Shown here in pieces: positions 1-7,172 of a DNA stretch of 64,000 bases. The stretch's first letter is position 1. The number at the start of each line of letters is the position of its first letter. Position numbers and translations under genes: made by a program. The DNA is from Hydrogenophilus thiooxidans (GTDB lineage: Bacteria; Pseudomonadota; Gammaproteobacteria; Burkholderiales; Rhodocyclaceae). The notes beneath the pieces are model-generated. The model was given only the letters and a program-made list of their open reading frames with translations. It had not been told where the DNA came from and searched no databases. The stretch lies in the NCBI RefSeq assembly GCF_019049855.1, contig NZ_JAHLSY010000001.1:1-64000 (forward strand), written 5' to 3'.

Positions 1-895
1 ACGGGCGGTATTCGCGTTTGGCCAAACAAAGGAGCACGTCAAACGGGTTATAGACCCGATCCGCGCCGCCCCACCAGTAGCCGTTGTACCAAAAGCGCAG
101 CCGCTCGCGATCAAGCGGCCTGCCTTCTGCCGCCGCAGCGGCAAACTCCGGCGCAAAGACCGTGTCGAGATCGGCCTCGGTGTAACCACAGATCGCTGCA
201 AAGTCGTCATCGAGCGTGATGTCGTTGAGGTTGTTGAGCCCGGAAAAGAGCGACACTTGGCTGAATTTGGAAACGCCGGTGAGAAAAACGAAACGGAGGT
301 GCTCTGCAGCCTCTTTGAGTACGCTGTAGAGGTCGCGCAGAATCGCACGGTGTGCGGCCGCCTGCTCAGGATGGACGATCACGTCGAGGATCGGTTTGTC
401 GTATTCATCGACCAGCACCACCGCCGGTGCGTCGTGGTGGTTGGTTGCCCGTTCGATGAGTTCCAGGAGCGCAAGCCCCGGTTGCGGCCACTGCGGCGCG
501 TCACCAAGTCCCAGCTGATGGGCGTTGCGCTTGAGTTGGTAGCGAATCACCGCATCGATTGCCGCTTCGTTCGGAAACGTACCGGTCCCGAACGAAAAGC
601 GAATCACCGGGTAACGTTGGTTCCAGTCCCAATGGTCCGCGAGGTAGAGCGCTTCGCGCGGCGCGCTGCCGTCATGCCCATCATGCGCGGCAAAAAGTTC
701 GCGCTGCCCGGAAAAGGCGCACGCGATCGTGTCCAAGAGCAGCGACTTGCCAAAGCGCCGCGGGCGGGAGAGAAAATAGTACTTGCCGCCGCTTGCCACC
801 ATGCGCGCCAAAAACGGGGTCTTGTCGACGTAGTAGTACCCCTCGCGGCGAATCTGTGTGAAGCTCTGAATACCGATCGGCAGTTTTTTACGCAT
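1..895 (-). CDS. AAA-ATPase-like / PD-(D/E)XK nuclease family protein (3' end beyond window)
   Basis: The 298 visible residues begin MRKKLPIGIQSF and match the AAA-ATPase-like family that usually carries a C-terminal PD-(D/E)XK nuclease-like domain (DUF1703). What is seen: an N-terminal 'YYVDKT' segment (about residues 20-26), a P-loop variant RPRRFGKSLLLD (44-55), a Walker B-like VLVDEYDKP around D163-E164, and the family motif FWYNGYWWGG followed by YNPFD near the cut. The nuclease-like half would lie beyond the left edge. The start ATG sits inside the end of yaaA (8-base overlap), so it is the last visible gene of the rpsB-to-yaaA run. The family is common, often multicopy, and its role is not established. 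Proposed nuclease activity is family inference, not shown here. Confidence 0.8.
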   Translation of the reverse strand, partial: MRKKLPIGIQSFTQIRREGYYYVDKTPFLARMVASGGKYYFLSRPRRFGKSLLLDTIACAFSGQRELFAAHDGHDGSAPREALYLADHWDWNQRYPVIRFSFGTGTFPNEAAIDAVIRYQLKRNAHQLGLGDAPQWPQPGLALLELIERATNHHDAPAVVLVDEYDKPILDVIVHPEQAAAHRAILRDLYSVLKEAAEHLRFVFLTGVSKFSQVSLFSGLNNLNDITLDDDFAAICGYTEADLDTVFAPEFAAAAAEGRPLDRERLRFWYNGYWWGGADRVYNPFDVLLCLAKREYRP

Positions 896-1706
896 CGCCG
901 GCGCGCCTTGCTTTTTCCTCTCGCCGAAAGACGGGTGCATCCGGACGAGAGGCCTCCGGTACATAATGGTAGCCCGCTTTGGCGAAACGGAGGAGCGCTT
1001 CCGGTTGCAAGCGACCCTCCGTAAGCGCACATTCAGCCAAGTGGCGCACCATCAAACCGCGTGCCCGTTTCGCATAGAAGCTGATCACCTGGTAGCGCCC
1101 ACCCTTTTCGTCTTCGAATTGCGGCGTGATCACGGGAAAGCCCAGCGCCATGGGGTCGACCGCTTTGAAATACTCTTGCGACGCCAAATTGACGAGCACC
1201 GCTGCTTCCCCAGCGGCGGCAAGTGCAGTAAGCGCCGCCCTCAGGTGTTCCGTTACCGTCGTACGCCAAAACGCGTAGAGATCCTTCCCTTCGGGATTCT
1301 CGAGACGGCTGCCCATCTCCAGACGGTAGGGTTGCATCGCGTCGAGCGGTCGCAACACCCCGTAGAGCCCAGAGAGGATCCGCAGGTGGTCTTCGAGCCA
1401 CTCGATCGCATCGAGGGGCAAAGTCCGCGCGGACAACCCCTCATAGACGTCACCGTTGAAGGCAAAGAGCGCTGGCGCGCTGTTCTCAGTCGTATGCTCA
1501 GGCTGCCAGGCTCGGTATCGCGCCACGTTGAGCGCGGTGAGCGCATCGGAAAGATCCATCAACCGCGCCACCGCTTGTGGGGTGAGCGCTCGTAACCGTT
1601 CGATAAGCATTGCGGCACGATCGACGAACGCTGGCGCTTGCCGCGCGGGCAGCGGCGACGGGGTTTCGAAATCGAGCGCTTTTGCAGGGGAAATGACGAT
1701 CAACAT
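888..1706 (-). CDS. yaaA: YaaA/DUF328 family peroxide stress protein
   Basis: A 272-residue cytosolic protein of the YaaA (UPF0246) family. In Escherichia coli YaaA lowers intracellular free iron during hydrogen peroxide stress and binds DNA. The diagnostic N-terminus MLIVISPAKALDFE and the internal FNGDVYEGL, LSGLYGVLRPLD and NLASQEYFKAV segments are all present, and the length is normal (about 255-275). An ATG 18 bases further upstream is less likely because it lies inside the ribosome-binding sequence GGGAGGAG, which is ideally spaced for the start given. It follows the rRNA/tRNA methyltransferase gene by 25 bases and overlaps the ATPase gene by 8 bases. The family assignment is secure; the exact function in this organism is inferred. 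Confidence 0.9.
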   Translation of the reverse strand: MLIVISPAKALDFETPSPLPARQAPAFVDRAAMLIERLRALTPQAVARLMDLSDALTALNVARYRAWQPEHTTENSAPALFAFNGDVYEGLSARTLPLDAIEWLEDHLRILSGLYGVLRPLDAMQPYRLEMGSRLENPEGKDLYAFWRTTVTEHLRAALTALAAAGEAAVLVNLASQEYFKAVDPMALGFPVITPQFEDEKGGRYQVISFYAKRARGLMVRHLAECALTEGRLQPEALLRFAKAGYHYVPEASRPDAPVFRREEKARRAGDA

Positions 1707-1731
1707 CGGAGTTTCTCCTCCCATTCAACCA

Positions 1732-2568
1732 TTACGAGAACGGGGCGGACCGATCCACAGGATCGCGACGCGCCGTGCGCTGCCGCCGCGCTTCGAAGAG
1801 AAAAACGGCTGCAGCGGTCGCCACGTTGAGTGACTCGATCCCTGGCGCCAGCGGCAAGATCACCGGAAGCGCCCCACGCGCTTGCCAGATTGGTCGTACC
1901 CCCGCTCCTTCGTTGCCGAAAACCCACGCAGCCGGCGCAGAGAGATCGAGCGTGTCGAGCGAGCGGCTTTCCGGCGACAACACGGTTGCAAAGAGACGGC
2001 GTTCGCGCGCGTACGGCTGCCAGACCGCATCGGGCACTTCTCCTTCAAAGATGGGCAGAACCATGTGCGCCCCCATTGCCGCGCGCAACACTTTCGGCGA
2101 CCAGGCGTGTACCGAACCCGGTGCAAGCCACGCCGCCGCGCACCCAGCGGCCGCCGCAACGCGCAGCAATGCGCCGACATTCCCCGGTTCTTGCACGCCA
2201 TCGATGATGACGAGATCCCCTTTGCCCCAACGCAGAGCGTTCCCCTGCGGTTTCACCACCTCGGCAATGAGCCCCTGGGGTGTCGCTGTGTCGCTCACCG
2301 CAGTGAGCACCGCGGCGGTGACGCGCACCAGCGCGACATGCTGGGCGCGGAGCCGATCGAGCAGGATCGCGTGGCGGGTCGCGCCCGTCTCGTCGTACCA
2401 CACTTCGCGGATGCGCCACTTTGCTGCGAGCGCTGCCTCGATGAGGTGCGGACCTTCCAAGAGGGCCCAATCGGCATTGCGACGAACGTCCCCTTTTTCC
2501 ATCCACGCCCGCCACCGCTTGACGCGCGGGTTATGCCGCGACGTGATCGCAACCGGCGCGTCTCTCAT
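1732..2568 (-). CDS. TrmH/SpoU family RNA 2'-O-ribose methyltransferase
   Basis: A 278-residue SPOUT-class methyltransferase that would transfer a methyl group from S-adenosylmethionine to a ribose 2'-OH in rRNA or tRNA. An N-terminal substrate-binding part (about residues 1-105, starting VAITSRHNPRVK) precedes the knotted SpoU domain with its three motifs: DGVQEPGNVGALLR near residue 123, FGNEGAGV near 216, and PLAPGIESLNVATAAAVFLFE near 238. The substrate cannot be read from sequence; the architecture is like RlmB or YsgA/TsnR-type enzymes. The start ATG overlaps the rnhB stop by four bases (ATGA), so translation is probably coupled. This gene placed after rnhB at the end of the lpx cluster is a common betaproteobacterial arrangement. 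Confidence 0.88.
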   Translation of the reverse strand: MRDAPVAITSRHNPRVKRWRAWMEKGDVRRNADWALLEGPHLIEAALAAKWRIREVWYDETGATRHAILLDRLRAQHVALVRVTAAVLTAVSDTATPQGLIAEVVKPQGNALRWGKGDLVIIDGVQEPGNVGALLRVAAAAGCAAAWLAPGSVHAWSPKVLRAAMGAHMVLPIFEGEVPDAVWQPYARERRLFATVLSPESRSLDTLDLSAPAAWVFGNEGAGVRPIWQARGALPVILPLAPGIESLNVATAAAVFLFEARRQRTARRDPVDRSAPFS

Positions 2569-3194
2569 GGCGCCTCACCCTGCATGAATGCGGCTACCGG
2601 TTGGAACGATCGACGATGCTCCGGCGTCACCCCCAAGCGGCGCAACGCCTCGCGGTGCTGCGCCGTTCCATACCCTTTGTGCTGCGCAAACCCATAGCCC
2701 GGGTAGTGCGCATCCAGCGCCACCATCAGTCGGTCGCGCGCCACTTTCGCAACGATCGACGCCGCAGCGACCGCGGGAACGGTGGCATCGCCCCGCACCA
2801 CCGCCTTAGCACGAAAGGGCCACTGCGGCAAGCGGTTGCCATCGACAACGATCGGCTGCGCTACGATCTGCGCTTGGCATTCGGGCATGGCGTCGAGCAC
2901 GCGCCAAAGCGCCGAAACGGCGCGGGTCATCGCCAACGCCGTCGCGGGCCAAATGCCCAACGTATCGATCTCGGCAACAGTCGCCCAGCCCAGTGTGACC
3001 GCGAGTGCCTCCGCCTCGATCGCTGCAGCCAACGCTTCCCGGCGGTGTGGGGTGAGGCGCTTCGAATCGGCCAGCCCCGTGAGCGCGCACCCCCGCTCAC
3101 CCAACACCACTGCCGCAGCACAGACCGGCCCAGCCCACGGACCGCGTCCCACCTCATCGACACCGATCTGCCACGGATTGCCGGAACCTTCCAT
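2565..3194 (-). CDS. rnhB: Ribonuclease HII
   Basis: RNase HII cleaves the RNA strand of RNA-DNA hybrids and removes single ribonucleotides misincorporated in DNA. The catalytic motif GVDEVGRGPWAGP lies at the N-terminus, followed by ADSKRL, and AASIVAKVARDR and HKGYGT near the C-terminus, covering the four-acidic-residue active site. The 209-residue length is typical (about 200). Two starts are possible. An ATG at 3212 overlaps the lpxB stop as ATGA but has no ribosome-binding sequence. The ATG at 3194 has GGAGG eight bases upstream and was chosen; the longer form would add MTEAWG. Its place directly after lpxB is a classic conserved gene order in proteobacteria. Confidence 0.95.
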   Translation of the reverse strand: MEGSGNPWQIGVDEVGRGPWAGPVCAAAVVLGERGCALTGLADSKRLTPHRREALAAAIEAEALAVTLGWATVAEIDTLGIWPATALAMTRAVSALWRVLDAMPECQAQIVAQPIVVDGNRLPQWPFRAKAVVRGDATVPAVAAASIVAKVARDRLMVALDAHYPGYGFAQHKGYGTAQHREALRRLGVTPEHRRSFQPVAAFMQGEAP

Positions 3195-3208
3195 TCCCCA
3201 AGCCTCCG

Positions 3209-4384
3209 TCATCGGACACGCCGTGAGACGCCACGCCTACCTTCTGCGACCCACTCAGCAAGGTGCGCCGCGGTACGCTCGGCCATTTGACGACGGAGCT
3301 GCTCATGAAGGGAGAAGAAACGTGCCCGCAGCTCGGTTTGGCGCTCGGGTGCGTCAAACCAGGCAAGCACGGCGTTCGCAAGCCGCTCTGGAGTGGCTGC
3401 GTCTTGGAGCAACTCCGGCACCACGGTTTCGTTGCACAAAATATTGGGTAAGCCGATCCACGGCAAATAGGCCATGCGCTTCATCCAGCGATATTGCCAT
3501 GGGGAAACCCGGTACGCAATCACCATCGGTCGTTTGAAGAGCGCCGCTTCCAACGTTGCGGTGCCGCTTGCGACCAATACGACATCGGCCGCGGCAAGCG
3601 CCACATGTGCTTGCCGGGGTACGATCTTGAGCGGTGCCCGCCCCGACCAGCGCGCTGCCAGCGCTTCCGCGTACCGATCCCCCAGTGCGTTTGCGGTGGG
3701 CACCACCACCTGAAGCCCGGGGAGCGCATGCGCTACCCGCTCCGCCGCCGCGAAGAAAATCGCGCCCAGCCGCGTCCACTCCCCTTCGCGGCTGCCGGGC
3801 AACACAGCCAAGAGGGGCGCGTCTTCGGCAACCCCAAGCTGTTGCCGCGCCGCCCTGCGATCGGGCTCCAGAGGGATGAGATCGGCAAGCGGATGGCCGA
3901 CATATTCGGCGCGCAACGCCGTGCCGGCATAGCACTGGGGTTCGAAGGGAAAGAGGCAAAAAAGGAGCTCGACCGCGCGGACGATCTTGCGAATGCGTCC
4001 GCGTCGCCACGCCCAAACGGAAGGGCTCACGAGCTGCGCCGTGCGCACCCCTTGGGCGCGCAACCGTTGCGCAAGCCCCAAATTGAAATCGGGTGCGTCG
4101 ATCCCGAGGAAATGGGTCGCTTCCGCTGCGAAGGTGTGCGCAAGCTGGCGGCGCAACGCCAACAATTGGGGGAGGCGCCGGAGCGCATCGACGAAACCAT
4201 GAACCGCAAGCGGCTCATACGACCAGCGAACGGCGCAACCCGCATCTATGAGTTGCTCACCACCCACGCCGAAGAGGGTAAGCTCGGGGAATTGGCCACG
4301 CAGCGCGCGGACCACCGGCGCCGCGATCGCATCCCCCGACGCTTCGCCCGCAACCAGCGCCATGCGGGGTGGCGCAGCCCTCAT
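3209..4384 (-). CDS. lpxB: Lipid-A-disaccharide synthase
   Basis: LpxB is a peripheral inner-membrane GT19 glycosyltransferase that joins UDP-2,3-diacylglucosamine and 2,3-diacylglucosamine-1-phosphate to the lipid A disaccharide. The N-terminal LVAGEASGD signature, FGVGGEQLIDAG, LGIDAPDFN, VSPSVWAWR and the sugar-nucleotide-binding half with LPGSREGEW and ASGTATLEAAL are present. The 391 residues fit the family (about 380). The reading frame is open for another 114 codons upstream, but that part overlaps lpxA and lacks LpxB features. The chosen ATG shares ATGA with the lpxA stop; a second ATG (MALVAGE) seven codons later is a possible alternative. It sits between lpxA and rnhB as in E. coli. 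Confidence 0.95.
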   Translation of the reverse strand: MRAAPPRMALVAGEASGDAIAAPVVRALRGQFPELTLFGVGGEQLIDAGCAVRWSYEPLAVHGFVDALRRLPQLLALRRQLAHTFAAEATHFLGIDAPDFNLGLAQRLRAQGVRTAQLVSPSVWAWRRGRIRKIVRAVELLFCLFPFEPQCYAGTALRAEYVGHPLADLIPLEPDRRAARQQLGVAEDAPLLAVLPGSREGEWTRLGAIFFAAAERVAHALPGLQVVVPTANALGDRYAEALAARWSGRAPLKIVPRQAHVALAAADVVLVASGTATLEAALFKRPMVIAYRVSPWQYRWMKRMAYLPWIGLPNILCNETVVPELLQDAATPERLANAVLAWFDAPERQTELRARFFSLHEQLRRQMAERTAAHLAEWVAEGRRGVSRRVR

Positions 4385-5163
4385 CCGCGCACGATACCCC
4401 GTCCCGGCGTGCGCAGAAACGCAACGAGCGGCTCGAGTTCCGGAAATTCGGCGCTTGCTGCCGCAATCTGCGCGATCGCCTCGTTCAGAGACAACCCTTC
4501 GCGGTAGAGCGTTTTGTACGCGCGCTTGATCGCACGAATCGCTTCGGGCGAAAAGCCGCGCCGCTTCAACCCTTCGCTGTTGATGCCGTGCGGTACCGCT
4601 GGATTGCCGGCTACCGTGACGTACGGGGGGAGGTCTTGCGTCAGCACCGTCCCGACGCCGCAGAAGCTGTGGGCGCCGACGCGCACGAACTGATGCACCC
4701 CCGTGAAACCTCCAAGGATCGCCCAATCCCCCACCTGAACGTGACCACCGAGCGTCGCGTTGTTGGCGAAGATCGTATGCGAGCCAACGACGCAGTCGTG
4801 CGCGATATGGACGTACGCCATGATCCAGTTGTCATCGCCGATCGTCGTCACGCCGCGATCCTGAACCGTTCCGCTATTGACGGTGCAATACTCACGAAAG
4901 GTATTGCCGCTGCCGATCACCACGCGGGTAGGCTCACCGCGGTACTTCTTGTCCTGCGGCTCAAGGCCAATCGCGCAGAAAGGGAAGAAACGGTTGCGCG
5001 CGCCAATGGTCGTATGGCCGTCGAGCACACAGTGGGCGCCAATCGTGCATTCGTCCCCGACCACCACGTTGGGACCGATCACCGCGTAGGGGCCGACGGT
5101 AACGCCTCGCCCCAGTTCGGCTTTCGGATCGACGATCGCGGTGGGATGAATCGAAACGCCCAC
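4381..5163 (-). CDS. lpxA: UDP-N-acetylglucosamine O-acyltransferase
   Basis: LpxA performs the first step of lipid A synthesis, moving R-3-hydroxyacyl chains from acyl carrier protein to UDP-GlcNAc in the cytosol. The 260-residue protein starts VGVSIHPTAIVDP and shows the left-handed beta-helix hexapeptide repeats (GRGVTVGPYAVIGPNVVVGD and onwards), the catalytic-histidine region AYVHIAHDCVVG, and the C-terminal helical acyl-binding part (INSEGLKRRGFSPEAI). The start is a GTG preceded by GAGGAG at good spacing; the upstream in-frame extension would run into fabZ. fabZ ends 10 bases upstream and lpxB overlaps by four bases downstream, consistent with coupled expression of the Raetz pathway genes. 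Confidence 0.95.
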   Translation of the reverse strand: MGVSIHPTAIVDPKAELGRGVTVGPYAVIGPNVVVGDECTIGAHCVLDGHTTIGARNRFFPFCAIGLEPQDKKYRGEPTRVVIGSGNTFREYCTVNSGTVQDRGVTTIGDDNWIMAYVHIAHDCVVGSHTIFANNATLGGHVQVGDWAILGGFTGVHQFVRVGAHSFCGVGTVLTQDLPPYVTVAGNPAVPHGINSEGLKRRGFSPEAIRAIKRAYKTLYREGLSLNEAIAQIAAASAEFPELEPLVAFLRTPGRGIVRG

Positions 5164-5173
5164 GCTACGCTCC

Positions 5174-5614
5174 TCACTGCCCCTCTTTGAGGGCGCAGAG
5201 GATTTCCGCTTCCGCAGCCAATGCCGCACCGACCCGCGCACGGGCGGCGTAGCGCCAGATGTGGCGCATCGTTCGCAGGATTTCCACTTCGAGCAACAAT
5301 TGGTCGCCTGGCACCACCGGCCGCTTGAAGCGTGCGTTATCGATCCCGGCGTAATAGACGACGGAGTCGGGTGAGGGCTTACGCTCCATCGTCACAAAAG
5401 AGAGCACTGCTGCTGCTTGCGCAAGTGCCTCGAGGATCAAAACCCCAGGGAAGATCGGCTGGTTGGGGAAATGGCCCGGAAAAAAGGGTTCGTTCACGGT
5501 CACGTTCTTGAGCGCAACGATCCGTTTCCCTTTTTCCAACTCGAGCACCCGATCGACCAACAAAAACGGGTACCGATGGGGAAGGTAGGTCAGAATCTCT
5601 TGAATATCGATCAT
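5174..5614 (-). CDS. fabZ: 3-hydroxyacyl-[acyl-carrier-protein] dehydratase FabZ
   Basis: FabZ dehydrates 3-hydroxyacyl-ACP in type II fatty acid synthesis. It competes with LpxA and LpxD for 3-hydroxyacyl-ACP, which explains why the three genes are interleaved. The 146-residue hot-dog protein begins [23 protein letters not shown] and contains the catalytic histidine in [14 protein letters not shown] and the glutamate in [10 protein letters not shown]. The frame is open a further 97 codons upstream, but that part is antisense-free lpxD sequence in another frame. The chosen ATG overlaps the lpxD stop as ATGA and has AAGGA six bases before it. Length is normal for the family (about 140-150). 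Confidence 0.95.
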   Translation of the reverse strand: MIDIQEILTYLPHRYPFLLVDRVLELEKGKRIVALKNVTVNEPFFPGHFPNQPIFPGVLILEALAQAAAVLSFVTMERKPSPDSVVYYAGIDNARFKRPVVPGDQLLLEVEILRTMRHIWRYAARARVGAALAAEAEILCALKEGQ

Positions 5615-6630
5615 CGTTTGTCCTTGTTCCGCTGCCACCATTTGCCGATTTCCGCCAACCGTTTCCACCAGGCGGCGTTTTTCTGCCATTCCCGATACGG
5701 CAAAGCCGGAAGATGCCCCGCGTAAAAGCCACCGTTCGGAAGCGAACTCGTCACCAATGTCGCCGCCCCGATCGTCACATCGTCGCCGATCGAGAGATGC
5801 CCCGCCAATCCGGCTTGACCGCCGATCCGGCAGCGCGCGCCGACCACGGTACTCCCCGCAAGACCAGCACAGCCAGCGATTGCGGTGGAGCGCCCGATTC
5901 GACAATTATGGGCAATCTGAACGAGGTTATCGATCTTCACACCGTTTTCGATCACGGTATCTTCGAGCGCGCCGCGGTCGATCGTCGTATTTGCGCCGAT
6001 TTCAACATCATCGCCGATCACCACCCGTCCCACCTGCGGGATCTTCTCCCACCGCGCGTGGGTTTGGTCCCAGGCAAAACCGAATCCGTCGGCACCGATC
6101 ACCGCGCCAGGGTGCACTCGGCAGCGGGCGCCGAGCCGGCACCGGGCGCCGACGACGACGTTGGCGCCCAACCAACTGCCCGCGCCGATCGTGGCTTCTG
6201 CCCCCACTTTGACGCCCGCTTCCAACACCACATGGTCTTCGACCACGGCACCCGCGGCAACATAGACGTGCGGGCCGATGTGCGCGCTCGCTGCTACTAC
6301 TCCTTCCACCACGGCGGTCGGATGGATGTGTGGCGGAAATTCCGGGGAGGGATAGAGCCATTGCGCGACGCGGGCATAGGCGAGATAGGGGTCACTACAA
6401 GAAAGCACCGCTTGTACGTTCGGCGAAACATGCGCTTTGACCCCTTCGGGCAGGATCAGAACCGCCGCCTGGGTGGTCGCCGCTTGCGCCAGGTAACGGG
6501 GGTTGGCGATGAACGCCAAGGACCGCGCATCGGCGCGGTCAGGAGGTGCGATTCGCTCCACCGCTACGGTGCCGTCCCCGTTGAGAACGGCGCCGAGCCG
6601 TTTCGCCAATTCCGCAGCGGTAAGGGCCAT
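5611..6630 (-). CDS. lpxD: UDP-3-O-(3-hydroxyacyl)glucosamine N-acyltransferase
   Basis: LpxD adds the second 3-hydroxyacyl chain, at the 2-amino group of UDP-3-O-acylglucosamine, in lipid A synthesis. The N-terminal uridine-binding domain (about residues 1-95, with [20 protein letters not shown]) is followed by a long left-handed beta-helix of hexapeptide repeats. The catalytic-histidine segment [11 protein letters not shown] lies around residue 240, then AGCAGLAGS. The C-terminus ([20 protein letters not shown]) is the usual amphipathic helix. At 339 residues it matches the E. coli enzyme (341). It lies between skp and fabZ, the standard bamA-skp-lpxD-fabZ-lpxA-lpxB order. Confidence 0.95.
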   Translation of the reverse strand: MALTAAELAKRLGAVLNGDGTVAVERIAPPDRADARSLAFIANPRYLAQAATTQAAVLILPEGVKAHVSPNVQAVLSCSDPYLAYARVAQWLYPSPEFPPHIHPTAVVEGVVAASAHIGPHVYVAAGAVVEDHVVLEAGVKVGAEATIGAGSWLGANVVVGARCRLGARCRVHPGAVIGADGFGFAWDQTHARWEKIPQVGRVVIGDDVEIGANTTIDRGALEDTVIENGVKIDNLVQIAHNCRIGRSTAIAGCAGLAGSTVVGARCRIGGQAGLAGHLSIGDDVTIGAATLVTSSLPNGGFYAGHLPALPYREWQKNAAWWKRLAEIGKWWQRNKDKR

Positions 6631-6639
6631 CCGTCTCGC

Positions 6640-7143
6640 TCAGCGGACGTTTTCGAGCGCTTTGATCACGTCATCGGTGATATCGATCCGCGGACTGGCA
6701 TAGACCGCGTCTTGGAAGACGATATCGAGATCTCTCTTTTCCGCAACGCGCTTGATCGCTTGATTCGCGAGATCGAGCACCTGCACCAACTCTTCGTTGC
6801 GGCGCTGGTTGAGATCCTCGCGGAATTCACGCTGTTTGCGCTGGAATTCGCGGCTGAGATCCGCAAACGTCCGCTCTTTGCGTTGCCGCTCGTTCTCGCT
6901 CATCGATGCGCCTTTGCTGTCGAGCTCCTGTTGCAGCTGCTGCAACTCCTGCGCCATCCGTTTCAGCTCGCGGTCGCGCGGCTCAAACTCTTTTTCGAGC
7001 CGCTTCTGGGCCGCAACCGCAGGCGCCGCCTCTTTGATCAGGCGTTCCGAATTGACGAAGCCGATTTTGGCTTGCGCCAGCGCCGAGACACTCGCCAATG
7101 AAAAGGCCACAGCCAGAATGGTTTGTTGCCAATACCGCTTCAT
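6640..7143 (-). CDS. skp: Periplasmic chaperone Skp/OmpH
   Basis: Skp is a trimeric periplasmic holdase that carries unfolded outer-membrane proteins toward the BAM complex. The 167-residue precursor has a signal peptide (positive MKRYWQQ, a hydrophobic stretch, then SALAQA with probable cleavage before KIGFVN). The mature protein keeps the family start KIGFVNSERLIKEAP-like, followed by a long charged coiled-coil hairpin (about residues 45-120) rich in E, K, R and Q, and ends in the DITDDVIKALE segment. It is placed between bamA and lpxD, nine bases before lpxD, as in most proteobacteria. Length is normal. Confidence 0.93.
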   Translation of the reverse strand: MKRYWQQTILAVAFSLASVSALAQAKIGFVNSERLIKEAAPAVAAQKRLEKEFEPRDRELKRMAQELQQLQQELDSKGASMSENERQRKERTFADLSREFQRKQREFREDLNQRRNEELVQVLDLANQAIKRVAEKRDLDIVFQDAVYASPRIDITDDVIKALENVR

Positions 7144-7172
7144 GATACCCCTTTGCTATCAAGCGAACAAAC

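Noticed and set aside
1-895. The AAA-ATPase/PD-(D/E)XK gene as part of an anti-phage defence island
   Set aside because: No defence partner, mobile gene or composition change is visible beside it; it overlaps a core gene, and its second half is outside the window.
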